Shown here one piece after another: positions 54,453-62,682 of a stretch of 64,000 bases of DNA (positions within the stretch are counted from its first letter, which is position 1; every line of letters starts with the position of its first letter). Below the pieces are notes generated by a model. It was given only the letters and a program-made list of their open reading frames with translations. It made no database searches and was not told the DNA's origin. This stretch comes from Rugosimonospora sp040255525. GTDB lineage: Bacteria; Actinomycetota; Actinomycetes; Mycobacteriales; Micromonosporaceae. The translations under genes and the position numbers were made by a program. The stretch is taken from positions 1 to 64,000 of the forward strand of contig JBDZVD010000018.1 of NCBI GenBank assembly GCA_040255525.1, read 5' to 3'.

Positions 54453-54530
54453 CGTGCCGGTCTCCCTACGTCGATTTCCTGCGACCAGACACTGTAGACA
54501 GAGCCGACCACACCCGATTCCCGCCGTTGG

Positions 54531-55904
54531 TCAACCCGCGCTGACCGGCTTGCGCACCGTCGCCACCCGGACCGGCACGCCGCCCCTGGGCCACATCGTG
54601 GCCACTCCGGTCGGCAACACCGCGTCGGCCGCCAGCGACAGCTCGGTGCTGCGGGCGAGTTCGGCGATCAGTGCCCGCAGTTCCAGCTCCGCGAAGGTGA
54701 AACCGATGCAGTGCCGGTAGCCGCCGCCGAAGGGCACCCACGCGTACGGGGCCGGTTCCTGGTGGTCCGGTGCCGAGCTGTCCCACCGCTTTGGGTCGAA
54801 GGTGAGCGCCTGAGGCCACAGTGACGGCAGCCGGTGCGTGACGTACTGCGAGTAGAGAACCTTGGTGCCCTCGGGAATCAGGTGGCCGGCGAACTCGACG
54901 TCCTCGACCGTGGTGCGTCCGGTGAGCACCCCGGGGGTGTAGAGCCGCAGGATCTCCTTGACCGTCCAACCGACGTAGTCCATCGCCTCCAGATGCGCGT
55001 GGGTCAGCTCATCCTCGCCGGCCACCTCGGCGACCTCGCGGCGGACCCGCTCGTACACCTCGGGATGACGCAGCAGTGCGTAGACCGCCCAGCCCGCCGC
55101 GGAGCTGCTGGAGTCGTACCCCGAGGCGATGAGACTGATCACCTGGTCGCGGACTTCGAGGTCGCTGAGTTGGTCACCGGCGTAGGTGCAGGAGTTGAGC
55201 AGCGCGTCCAGAACGTCGCCGCGGTCCTCCGGTTCCGCGCGCCGCTTCTCGATCTCCGCGCGGACGATGCTGTCGACGCGACCGCGGGCCGCCATCGCCC
55301 GCCGGTAGGCCGTCCCCGGCAGGTCGTGGTCGAAGCGCAGGAACGGCGAGCGGTTGATGTACTTCAGGGCCGTCTCCAGCTCACGGCCGATCACATCGGT
55401 GTGCTCCTTGAGCCGGTCGCCGAACAGCGACCGGATGGCGATGCGTCGGATGCACGACCGTACGCTGGCGAACGCGTCGACCGTCTCGCCGAGTGGCCAC
55501 GCCCCGACCATGCGGTGAATCTCGTCGACCATGATCGGCACGTATCGCTGCAGCCGTCGGTACGCGAATGCCGGCTGGACCAGCGACCGGCGCCGACGGT
55601 GGTCGTGCCCGTCGCTGACCACCATCGCGCAGCTGCCCACGACCGGGATCAGCAGGCTGAGCACGTCCCGGGAGCGAAACCGCGGGTGCGTCGGCGAGTC
55701 GTCCAGCAGCAACCTGTTCGCCTCGGCGCCGAACAGCATGACGTAACGGTTGCCGCCGAAACCGAACCCGCACACCGGCCCGTACCGGTCGTACAGGTCG
55801 AGCAGGGCAGCGTACGGGTTGCCCAGCAGACCCTTCACGTACCGCAGATGGCCCAGTGGGGTGGGGCCCGGCAGCCGGCCGGATCGGGCAGCCCGTATGG
55901 TCAC
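54531..55904 (-). CDS. Cytochrome P450
   Basis: A 457-residue heme monooxygenase. GTG at 55904 follows GGAGG by five bases and gives the expected short Pro-rich start RLPGPTPLGHLRYV. The heme-binding loop FGGGYRHCIGF carries Cys399; ExxR is EILR. The I-helix reads ASGYDSSSS, with Ser instead of the usual Thr after the acidic residue. The length and the LPGP start recall membrane-type (class II-like) bacterial P450s such as CYP102/CYP110 relatives rather than the 400-residue soluble type. It likely hydroxylates the product or a carrier-bound intermediate. Confidence 0.9.
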   Translation of the reverse strand: MTIRAARSGRLPGPTPLGHLRYVKGLLGNPYAALLDLYDRYGPVCGFGFGGNRYVMLFGAEANRLLLDDSPTHPRFRSRDVLSLLIPVVGSCAMVVSDGHDHRRRRSLVQPAFAYRRLQRYVPIMVDEIHRMVGAWPLGETVDAFASVRSCIRRIAIRSLFGDRLKEHTDVIGRELETALKYINRSPFLRFDHDLPGTAYRRAMAARGRVDSIVRAEIEKRRAEPEDRGDVLDALLNSCTYAGDQLSDLEVRDQVISLIASGYDSSSSAAGWAVYALLRHPEVYERVRREVAEVAGEDELTHAHLEAMDYVGWTVKEILRLYTPGVLTGRTTVEDVEFAGHLIPEGTKVLYSQYVTHRLPSLWPQALTFDPKRWDSSAPDHQEPAPYAWVPFGGGYRHCIGFTFAELELRALIAELARSTELSLAADAVLPTGVATMWPRGGVPVRVATVRKPVSAG

Positions 55905-55938
55905 CGTGGCCTCCAAGTCAGTGCCGGGTCGGTGCCGC

Positions 55939-57069
55939 TCAGCCGTGGCCGGCCGGCGCGTTGTCGCCGCGCCGTGTTGAGGGCAACCGGGGCAGGCCGA
56001 GATCGTCGTAGAGCGCGCGGACCAGTGCGTAGCGACGGGCAAAGGTCTTCGCGTCGTCCAGGCGGCCGTTCCAATACACCGCGACCACCAGGTCGAACAG
56101 CGGATCGACGAGCAACGTCGAAGTGTTTCCGCCGGCATGACCGAAGGTGCGGAAGGAGCACCGCCGACCGAAGATCGACGGCAGCGTCATGATGCCCAAT
56201 CCGTACGGGAAGTCGGTGTCACAGATCGACCGTCGCGGCGTACCCGGCCAGTGGGTCGAGGTGAGTGCTTCGACGCTGTTGCGGCTGATCACCTGCTGGC
56301 CCTGGTGCTGCCCCTTGGCCAGCAGCAGGGCCCCGACGGCCCGCAGTTCACGCATCGTTCCCCAGATGCCCGCCCCGGGCAACGGCAACGCGGTCACCAG
56401 TTGCATGGCGGCCAGGCCATCCTGCTGGTCCGCCGAGGCATGCACGGTGACCGTCCGCTCGGCCGGTGCCGACCAGTCGGGGCCGAGGGTGGCGGCCAAC
56501 CCCAGCCGGTCGAACATCGACCGGTAGCTGTCCCCCGGTTGCCCCCCGCTCACCGCGCCGAGCACCCGGTCCAGCACGAACCAGTTGCTGATCGGGTTGT
56601 AAATCATGGCGGTACCGGGCAACACCTCGGTCCGTGCCGCGCAGATCGTCGACCAGATGAGCGCGTCGATGTCTTCCCAGGAGGACACGTCGGCACCCGC
56701 CACATCCAGGTTCATCAGCGGTTCCGGGATGCCGGTGGTGTGGGTGAGCAGGTCGCGTACTCGTACCGCGTCTTTGCCGCCGCCGGTGAACTCGGGCAGC
56801 ACGTCCACCACCGCCGCATCGAGGTCCGCCGCGCCGGCCTCCCATGCCGCGGCGAACGCGATCGCGCCGAGCGGCTTGGAGCAGCAGGTCCACGGAACCA
56901 TCGTGTCGTTGGTGAGCGCATCGCCGGCACCGTTGTCTCCGGTGGCCAGGTCGGCGACCGTGCCCCGGTAGGACACCGAGAGCTGCACGCCCGTTTCCAC
57001 ACCGCGATCGATCTCCGCGGCGAAGAGTTGCCGCACCGCGCTCAGCTCAAGTCCTGTTGCGACGGTCAT
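55939..57069 (-). CDS. Beta-lactamase-fold acyltransferase/hydrolase with Cys nucleophile
   Basis: A 376-residue protein of the serine beta-lactamase/class C (PBP-like) family. ATG at 57069 overlaps the upstream stop (ATGA). Family motifs: the SxxK position reads CCSK in VPWTCCSKPL, so the nucleophilic Ser is replaced by Cys; DLLTHTTGIPEP follows; YNPISNW stands at the YxN position; FGHAGGNTS is the HxG/KTG-like motif. A Cys nucleophile favours thioester or acyl transfer over beta-lactam hydrolysis, so it may move or release the acyl chain carried by the ACP encoded two genes upstream. Confidence 0.82.
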   Translation of the reverse strand: MTVATGLELSAVRQLFAAEIDRGVETGVQLSVSYRGTVADLATGDNGAGDALTNDTMVPWTCCSKPLGAIAFAAAWEAGAADLDAAVVDVLPEFTGGGKDAVRVRDLLTHTTGIPEPLMNLDVAGADVSSWEDIDALIWSTICAARTEVLPGTAMIYNPISNWFVLDRVLGAVSGGQPGDSYRSMFDRLGLAATLGPDWSAPAERTVTVHASADQQDGLAAMQLVTALPLPGAGIWGTMRELRAVGALLLAKGQHQGQQVISRNSVEALTSTHWPGTPRRSICDTDFPYGLGIMTLPSIFGRRCSFRTFGHAGGNTSTLLVDPLFDLVVAVYWNGRLDDAKTFARRYALVRALYDDLGLPRLPSTRRGDNAPAGHG

Positions 57070-57323
57070 GAGGGCGGTACTCCCGTGGCGTCGAGATCGG
57101 TGAAGACCTTGGCGTAGACGTCGTGCAGCGAGAGGGCGTCCCAGCGGGCGATCACGTCCGCCTCCACGTCGGCCGGATGGTCTGCCAGCACGTCGTCGAG
57201 CCACGCGAGGACGGCGAACTGACCGGCCGGTACCGCGGCGAGTGGCGTTGTGCCGTCGAGCTGCTCGGTGGTCCCGAGTAGCGGCTCCACGAATTCCTCG
57301 AAGGTCGGCACAGGACGGTTCAC
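57066..57323 (-). CDS. Small uncharacterised protein
   Basis: An 85-residue acidic, helical protein of unknown family. GTG at 57323 overlaps the ACP stop (GTGA) and its own stop overlaps the next ATG, so it is translated as part of the series. Features: PTFEEFVEPLLG at the start and FAVLAWLDDVLADHPADVEADVIARWDAL. The close coupling to the ACP suggests a partner or chaperone of the carrier protein. Confidence 0.7.
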   Translation of the reverse strand: MNRPVPTFEEFVEPLLGTTEQLDGTTPLAAVPAGQFAVLAWLDDVLADHPADVEADVIARWDALSLHDVYAKVFTDLDATGVPPS

Positions 57324-57583
57324 GATGCGGCCACCATCGAACGCACGACCGCCTCCAGCGTGGAAAAGGTGGCGAAGGTCTCCCTCACCAATAGTTCCTC
57401 GGGGAACTGCCGGTCGAACGTCTCCTCGATATCCAACACCACCTCAATCGCCGTCATCGAGTCCAGACCGAGGTCGGTCAGGGTCGAGCCAGACCAGTCA
57501 CCATCGGAGGGAACGCGGCGCAGGTGGCGAGTGAGTACGTCGATCAGAGTGCTCGGCAAACTAGCCGTGCCCGAACCAGCCAT
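57320..57583 (-). CDS. Acyl carrier protein
   Basis: An 87-residue discrete carrier protein. ATG at 57583 has AAGGGG five bases upstream. The phosphopantetheine attachment Ser42 lies in TDLGLDSMTAIEVVLDIE, the canonical helix II start, with the acidic helix II and RETFATFSTLEAV typical of ACP/PCP domains. It is expected to carry the substrate of the PLP decarboxylase, LLM monooxygenase and P450. No phosphopantetheinyl transferase gene is in the window except a possible dead stub at 9308. Confidence 0.92.
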   Translation of the reverse strand: MAGSGTASLPSTLIDVLTRHLRRVPSDGDWSGSTLTDLGLDSMTAIEVVLDIEETFDRQFPEELLVRETFATFSTLEAVVRSMVAAS

Positions 57584-57632
57584 GCCAGCCCCTTGCGCGA
57601 GAACGACGTTGGGAGCGGTGCCGCAGCAAATA

Positions 57633-58343
57633 CTAACTTACCTCGATGAGGCTGCGAAAGCCGATGTACGACACCGAGGTCAGCTCGTCGGCGGTGAAGG
57701 TGGTCGAGTTCTCGAAGCTCTCCGGATTGCGCACCGTAAATGCGCCGCCTTTGATCGCCCGTGCGGCGAGGGTGGTCGACTCGGGTCCGTCGCCGACGGT
57801 GAGCGCGTCCGCGCACCACTCGAAGACGTTGCCGGTCATGTCGCGCAGGCCGTAGGCGTTCGCCGGTGACGCGTCGACCGGGCGCGGGCGGGACGCCGGT
57901 GGCGCATAGGTCGGCCGGTCGAACTCATCACCCAACGCCCAGCGCCACCCGTGCGGCCCGGCCGCCGCGTACTGCCACTCGGCCGCGGTCGGCAGGCGGC
58001 AGGACACGCCGGTACGGGCGCCGAGCCACGCGCAGTAGGCGACCGCGCCGTGCCAGGTGACCCCGGTGACCGGCAGGGTGGTCAGTTGTGGCTCCACGAC
58101 GACGACAGCGCCGGTGCGGTGAAGCCCAGCGCCGGCGGTGTCGGAAAATCCGTGCAGGTGGTTGTCGGGCCGCCGGTCGAGGCCAGTGTCGAGCAGGTAG
58201 CGCCGGTACTGGGCCACGGTGATCGGGAAGACCGCCAGCCGGAAACCTGGAGTGTGTGCTTCGCCGCCCGACGGCAGCGGTCCGGGCGGCACCTCGGCGA
58301 ACTCCGGGAAGTCGCCGAGGCGCGGCGGGGTACTGACGGTCAT
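57633..58343 (-). CDS. FGE-fold (SUMF1-like) protein, short form
   Basis: A 236-residue protein of the formylglycine-generating enzyme fold. ATG at 58343 overlaps the upstream stop (ATGA). Typical blocks: FPITVAQYRRYL, PVTGVTWHGAVAYCAWLGARTG, CRLPTAAEWQYAAAG, YGLRDMTGNVFEWCAD and AIKGGAFTV. The two copper-binding Cys of true FGE in the last block (GGS-C-x4-C type) are absent: that region reads RNPESFENSTTFTADE. It therefore should not make formylglycine; family relatives include sulfoxide synthases and hydroxylases. Paired with a paralogue directly upstream. Confidence 0.82.
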   Translation of the reverse strand: MTVSTPPRLGDFPEFAEVPPGPLPSGGEAHTPGFRLAVFPITVAQYRRYLLDTGLDRRPDNHLHGFSDTAGAGLHRTGAVVVVEPQLTTLPVTGVTWHGAVAYCAWLGARTGVSCRLPTAAEWQYAAAGPHGWRWALGDEFDRPTYAPPASRPRPVDASPANAYGLRDMTGNVFEWCADALTVGDGPESTTLAARAIKGGAFTVRNPESFENSTTFTADELTSVSYIGFRSLIEVS

Positions 58344-59158
58344 CGCGACTTCGCCACGCGGAAGCCGTAGACCTCGCACCTGGTGTCCTCGTAGGCCGCC
58401 AGGCGATGCGCCGCGCCGAGCGTGTCCGCCGCATCGATGAACGAGCCGCCCCGGACGACCCGGAACGCGCCCCGGGACGCGCCGGCCGGGTTGTGCTGCC
58501 GGCCCGCGCCGTAGGGCGCGAACCGGTCCTGGCACCACTCGCGCAGGTTGCCGAGCATCTCGTAGAGCCCGGCGGCGTCCGCGGGCAGGCTCGCCACCGG
58601 CACCGGCGCGGGGTGGTCGGGCAGGAAGTTGCCGGCCAGCGTCTGCCCGGCCCGCAGCTTGCGACACAGAGGGCCGGCGTCGGCGCTGTTGCAGGCGTTG
58701 GGATCGAGTGGGTCGTCCCGACCGGCGCGGCAGGCCGCCTCCCATTCCGCCTCGGTGGGTAGCCGGTAGCCGTCCCGGTCGAAGTCGGCTTCGCGACTGC
58801 CCATGTCATAGACGGGCGTGAACCCTTCGACACGGGAAAGCCAGTTGCAGTACGCCGCCGCACCCCAGAAGCTGATCTGAATCATCGGGTAGTCGTCGCA
58901 GCCCGGCCGCAATGCGAAGCCGTCGGCGTGGTGCACTATGAAGCACGGGTCGATGCAATCGATCATTGTGGGATCGACATCAGCGCTCGCCTCGCGCAGG
59001 AAGGCGTAGTAGTCGGCGGCACTCACGCAACGGTCGGCCAGGGCGTAGGCGTCCAGTTCCACCTCGTGCGGGATGTTTTTCGAGGAGTTGTCTTCGGCGC
59101 CAACAACCAGCACGCGTGCGGTGAATTCAATCATCGAGAATCTACGATGGTCGATCAT
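58340..59158 (-). CDS. FGE-fold (SUMF1-like) protein, long form
   Basis: A 272-residue paralogue of the gene downstream. The start at 59158 is favoured because GAGAGG lies five bases upstream; an internal ATG at 59134 is an alternative. Blocks: YALADRCVSAADYYAFLRE, PMIQISFWGAAAYCNWLSR, YRLPTEAEWEAACRAG, AGLYEMLGNLREWCQDRF and VRGGSFIDAADTLGAAHR. The Cys pair of copper-type FGE is missing here too. The two proteins may form a heterodimer. First gene of the operon running to 53238. Confidence 0.82.
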   Translation of the reverse strand: MIDHRRFSMIEFTARVLVVGAEDNSSKNIPHEVELDAYALADRCVSAADYYAFLREASADVDPTMIDCIDPCFIVHHADGFALRPGCDDYPMIQISFWGAAAYCNWLSRVEGFTPVYDMGSREADFDRDGYRLPTEAEWEAACRAGRDDPLDPNACNSADAGPLCRKLRAGQTLAGNFLPDHPAPVPVASLPADAAGLYEMLGNLREWCQDRFAPYGAGRQHNPAGASRGAFRVVRGGSFIDAADTLGAAHRLAAYEDTRCEVYGFRVAKSR

Positions 59159-59225
59159 CTCATCCTCTCGATTTCGCGAAGAAAAGCCTATACTTCCGGT
59201 CGTTACCTGACAAGGAGCGTGCGCG
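59159..59225. promoter_or_regulatory. Divergent promoter of the FGE operon and the LLM gene
   Basis: Only 67 bases separate the two starts. On the plus strand TATACT at about 59190 could be a -10 box for the LLM gene; AAGGAG at 59211 is its ribosome binding site. The minus-strand ribosome binding site GAGAGG lies at the other end. Confidence 0.45.
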
Positions 59226-60242
59226 ATGGCCACGTGGACCTCAGTGAGTTTTATCGTTCCGCCGCACACCCGTAGCTTCGGGCTCGGCGGCCCGCTGCCG
59301 ACACAGGCCTATCTGGCCAGACTGGCGGAGTACGCGGCCGCCGCGGAGCGCATCGGGGCGACCGGCGCGTTCATCTACGACTTCCCGGTCGCGCTGGATC
59401 CGTGGCTCGCCGCGTTCGATGTGTTGGCATGCTCCGACCGGCTGGAGCCGATCGTCGCGGTCCGCCCACACATGGAGAGCGCGGAGTCGGTCGGTAGGCG
59501 GGTGGTGGACCTGGGCTACCGCTTCCATCGACCGACACACGTCAACGTGGTCGCCGGCGCCACCCGACCGTCCCGCGCGGTTGACGAGCTGACCGACAAG
59601 ACCGCCGCCCGCAAGCGGCTCGCGCAGTTCGCCGAGCAGCTGCGGGCCGAGATCGACCGGCGTGGTGATCCCGCAGACGCGCGGTCGCTGATCGTCACAC
59701 CCTCCTCGTCGACACCGGGCCTGGTCCCGGCGGACGCTGTGTTGCTCATGGCCCGGCCGCGGGACACGCTGGCCGCGGATATCACGCGGGTGCGTGCCGA
59801 GCAGGGGGTCAAGCGGATCTACCTGCTGGTCGGGCTGGTCGTGCGGGACACCGACGAACAGGCATGGCAGGCCACCACCGAGTACCGGCCGGATCGGCGC
59901 CAGGAGCTGGCCGGCCGCCTGTTCACCTCCCAGGTGGTCTCCAGCGAACACACCGCCAGCTACGCACTCGCTGAACAACAGGATGTCCATGACGGCCGGC
60001 TGTGGTACGGCGCTCCGGCCCGGGGCATCGATGCGCCGAAGCTCGTCGGGTCGGCGGAGCAGGTGCGCGGCTGGCTGGATTCGTGCGCACCGCTCGGCGT
60101 CACCGACATCATCGTCGACCTCATGCCGGACGCCGCGGAGTACGCGCGCGTCGCGGAGGTGTTCGCGCCCGCGATCTCCGACAGCCCCGGTGGCCTAGAC
60201 CGGCCGGGTGCGGACGGCCAGCGTCCGGGCGGCGAACCGTAG
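59226..60242 (+). CDS. LLM-class flavin-dependent monooxygenase
   Basis: A 338-residue luciferase-like (alpha/beta barrel) monooxygenase using reduced FMN. ATG at 59226 follows AAGGAG by eight bases. Conserved parts: YAAAAERIGATGAFIYD, LEPIVAVRPHMESAESVGRRVVDLGYRF, HVNVVAG and LVGSAEQVRGWLDSCAPLGVTDIIVDL. In the butirosin pathway BtrO, an LLM enzyme, hydroxylates a carrier-bound acyl group; the gene set here supports a similar step. The last 48 bases overlap the convergent ATP-grasp gene. Confidence 0.88.
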   Translation: MATWTSVSFIVPPHTRSFGLGGPLPTQAYLARLAEYAAAAERIGATGAFIYDFPVALDPWLAAFDVLACSDRLEPIVAVRPHMESAESVGRRVVDLGYRFHRPTHVNVVAGATRPSRAVDELTDKTAARKRLAQFAEQLRAEIDRRGDPADARSLIVTPSSSTPGLVPADAVLLMARPRDTLAADITRVRAEQGVKRIYLLVGLVVRDTDEQAWQATTEYRPDRRQELAGRLFTSQVVSSEHTASYALAEQQDVHDGRLWYGAPARGIDAPKLVGSAEQVRGWLDSCAPLGVTDIIVDLMPDAAEYARVAEVFAPAISDSPGGLDRPGADGQRPGGEP

Positions 60243-61382
60243 CGCGTCGTCGATCTCCGCGTCGTCGCGTCCGGACAGGAGGACGAACACCCGCCGGTGG
60301 TGGGAGGCGACGACCGGCGGCAGGATGTCGCCGACCGCGGCCAGCACGCCGGCCCGCCGTACCGCCGGATGTGCGCGTACCTCCTCCAGTCCGTCGATGG
60401 CGGCGACCACGCCCGGCCGGACCACCGGGAAGTATCCGGCCGCCGGAGTGGGCCGGTGCCGGGGCGGTTCGGGCAGCGGCATGGAAAGCGCCAGCCGGAC
60501 AGCCATCTCAAACCAGTCGATGCCGTAGCTGGCTCCCAGCAACTCCATCAGGTAGTCGCCGGGAGTCCGCACGGCGACCTCCATCAATGTGGGACCGTCC
60601 TGCGCCAGCCGAAACTCCAGGTGCACGACCCCGGTACGCATGCCGAGCGCACCCAACACCGCCGTGGCGAACTCCTCGACCGCCACGGTCCGGGCGGGGT
60701 CGAGCAACGTCCCGGTACGGTGGCCGATCTCGACGAAGTGCGGTGGCCCGGTGGTTTCCTTTGTGGTTATGTTGGCCAACCAGATCCTGCCATCCGCCAC
60801 CAGCGCCTCCCAGCTGTACTCCGGGCCCTCGACGGCGCGCTCGACCAGCAACGGCGACTCGCCGCCGCGGCGGGCCACGGTGGCGGCGAACTCCGCTGCG
60901 TCAGCGACGAGTTCCACGCCGTCGCTGCCGCTGCCGGACACCGACTTCACCACCACCGGAAACCGTTGCGCCGCCCAGTCCACCGCGTCGGCCAGATTGG
61001 CGGCGATGACGTACTCGGGCTGGCGTACGCCCGCGGTGACGAACCGGCCGCGCTGCAGTGCCTTGTTGCGCGAGACGACGGCCGCGCGCAGCGACGGACC
61101 GGGCAGTGACAGTTCCTCGGCCACCAGGGCGGCGGCGAGCACCTGCGGCTCGGTGAAGGCCAGCACGCCGTCCGGCCGGTGCGTGGCCACCGCGGCCGCG
61201 GCCGCCTCGGCCCAGCACACGTCGGCCTCGCCGTCCGCAAGGGTGAGCCGGTCGGCCTCGCCGGCGATCGCCTGCGCCCGCGCCGGAGTCTCCACGACGT
61301 GCACCCGCACGCCGAGCCGGCCGGCGGCGGCGAGGTACGGCCGGCCCATGATTCCGACACCCAACAGCAGCAGTTCCGGCAT
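60195..61382 (-). CDS. ATP-grasp ligase
   Basis: A 395-residue ATP-grasp enzyme that joins a carboxylate, activated as acyl phosphate, to an amine or thiol. Domain order: N-terminal Rossmann-like part (LLLGVGIMGRPYLAAAGRLG), central nucleotide-binding part with FPVVVKSVSGSGSDGVEL and LLVERAVEGPEYSWEAL, and metal-binding HLEFRLAQDGPTLMEVAVRTPGD. BtrJ, which loads amino acids on the butirosin ACP, is of this fold. It starts 12 bases after the exporter gene's stop. Confidence 0.87.
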   Translation of the reverse strand: MPELLLLGVGIMGRPYLAAAGRLGVRVHVVETPARAQAIAGEADRLTLADGEADVCWAEAAAAAVATHRPDGVLAFTEPQVLAAALVAEELSLPGPSLRAAVVSRNKALQRGRFVTAGVRQPEYVIAANLADAVDWAAQRFPVVVKSVSGSGSDGVELVADAAEFAATVARRGGESPLLVERAVEGPEYSWEALVADGRIWLANITTKETTGPPHFVEIGHRTGTLLDPARTVAVEEFATAVLGALGMRTGVVHLEFRLAQDGPTLMEVAVRTPGDYLMELLGASYGIDWFEMAVRLALSMPLPEPPRHRPTPAAGYFPVVRPGVVAAIDGLEEVRAHPAVRRAGVLAAVGDILPPVVASHHRRVFVLLSGRDDAEIDDALRFAARTLAVRTRPV

Positions 61383-61394
61383 TGGTGGCTCCCG

Positions 61395-62669
61395 TTACCC
61401 GGTGGTCTGGTCAGCCGCTGGCTGCGTCAGCGGGTGGGCGCGGGCGAGCAGGGGAACCGCCGCGCCAGAGGCGACGAGTACGGCACCCAACAGCGTCCAA
61501 CCCGCCGCACCGGCCTGCAGGACGAGGGTGGTGACCAGCCAGGGACCGACAATCATGGCACCGGTCTGGCCGAGGTTGTAGACGGACAGGAAGTACGCGC
61601 GGTTGGCCGGCGGGGACAGCGCGAAGGACACTGCCCACCCGCCCACCGCCTGGTAGACCTCACCGACAGTCAGCGCCGCCGTGGCCAGCAGCACCAGGGC
61701 CACGACCGGGGCGCCGCCGCCGGCACCGGTGGGCGCCACCAGCAGGCAGCAGGCGGCGAGCGCGCTCCCGGCGCGCAGTTGCCGGGTCGAGCCCGCCCGT
61801 GCGCCATCGACGCCGTGGCTGAGGCGCATCTGCAGGCCCACGGCGAGCAGGGTGTTCAGCGCGACGATCGCCCCCAGCAGCGCACCCGGCGCCCGGGTGT
61901 AGCCGACAACCCAGAGCGGAAGCCCCACGCTGAGCAGCACCATATGCAACGACAACACGCCGTTGAGCACGGCCAGCGCGAGATAGCGCGGGCCGGGGCG
62001 GGTCGCCACGCGGTCCGCCCGGGCCGTCCGCGCCGTGGCATCGGCCGCCGTGGCATCGCCCGCCGTGGCGGGCAGCCGTAGCAGTATGACCCCGGAAATC
62101 AGGAACGACGCGGCGTCGGTGAACACCAGCCAGCGATAGGAGGCGCCGCCGCCCGACGCAATGGTCCCCGCCGCCGCGGCCGCGCCGATCGTGAACCCGA
62201 CGTTGCGTACCACCATCATCGCCGACATGGTGCGCACCCGGGACTGCTGCGGCGCGAGCGAGCCGACCAGGCTCTGTACCACCGGCGGCGCCGCCCACTC
62301 ACCGGCACCGAGCAGGCAGGCCACCACCAGGAACCAGCCGAAGTTGCCGGCGAACGGGTAGGCCACCATCCACGCGCCGCGCCAGAACTGCAGGACGACC
62401 AGCATCGTCCGAGCGCCGATCCGGTCGCTGAGCCGGCCGACCGGCACAGAGCAGGCGAACCCGACGACCGCGGCCAGGGACAGCCCGAGCCCGACCTGGC
62501 TTGCGCTCAGCCCGAGGCTGCGGGTGAAGAACAGCGCGGACCCGGTGAGGAACAAGCCGGTACCGAGCGAGTCGACGAACGCGACCACGAGCATGACATG
62601 TACCGACCGCTGTTCGGGCAGCCATGCCACGGCAGCGCGCCGGACCCGACTTCCGACCGACGTGGCCAT
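61395..62669 (-). CDS. MFS transporter, probable exporter
   Basis: A 424-residue major facilitator protein with 12 predicted membrane segments. The loop motif VGRLSDRIGARTMLV after the second segment and the long hydrophobic runs are clear. It lies between the AMP ligase and ATP-grasp genes on the same strand with 13- and 12-base gaps. It is probably the exporter of the ACP-derived product. Specificity cannot be told. Confidence 0.87.
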   Translation of the reverse strand: MATSVGSRVRRAAVAWLPEQRSVHVMLVVAFVDSLGTGLFLTGSALFFTRSLGLSASQVGLGLSLAAVVGFACSVPVGRLSDRIGARTMLVVLQFWRGAWMVAYPFAGNFGWFLVVACLLGAGEWAAPPVVQSLVGSLAPQQSRVRTMSAMMVVRNVGFTIGAAAAAGTIASGGGASYRWLVFTDAASFLISGVILLRLPATAGDATAADATARTARADRVATRPGPRYLALAVLNGVLSLHMVLLSVGLPLWVVGYTRAPGALLGAIVALNTLLAVGLQMRLSHGVDGARAGSTRQLRAGSALAACCLLVAPTGAGGGAPVVALVLLATAALTVGEVYQAVGGWAVSFALSPPANRAYFLSVYNLGQTGAMIVGPWLVTTLVLQAGAAGWTLLGAVLVASGAAVPLLARAHPLTQPAADQTTG

Positions 62670-62682
62670 GTGCCGTGACCGC

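Noticed and set aside
57633..59158. True formylglycine-generating enzymes
   Set aside because: The active-site cysteine pair is missing in both and no sulfatase gene is nearby.
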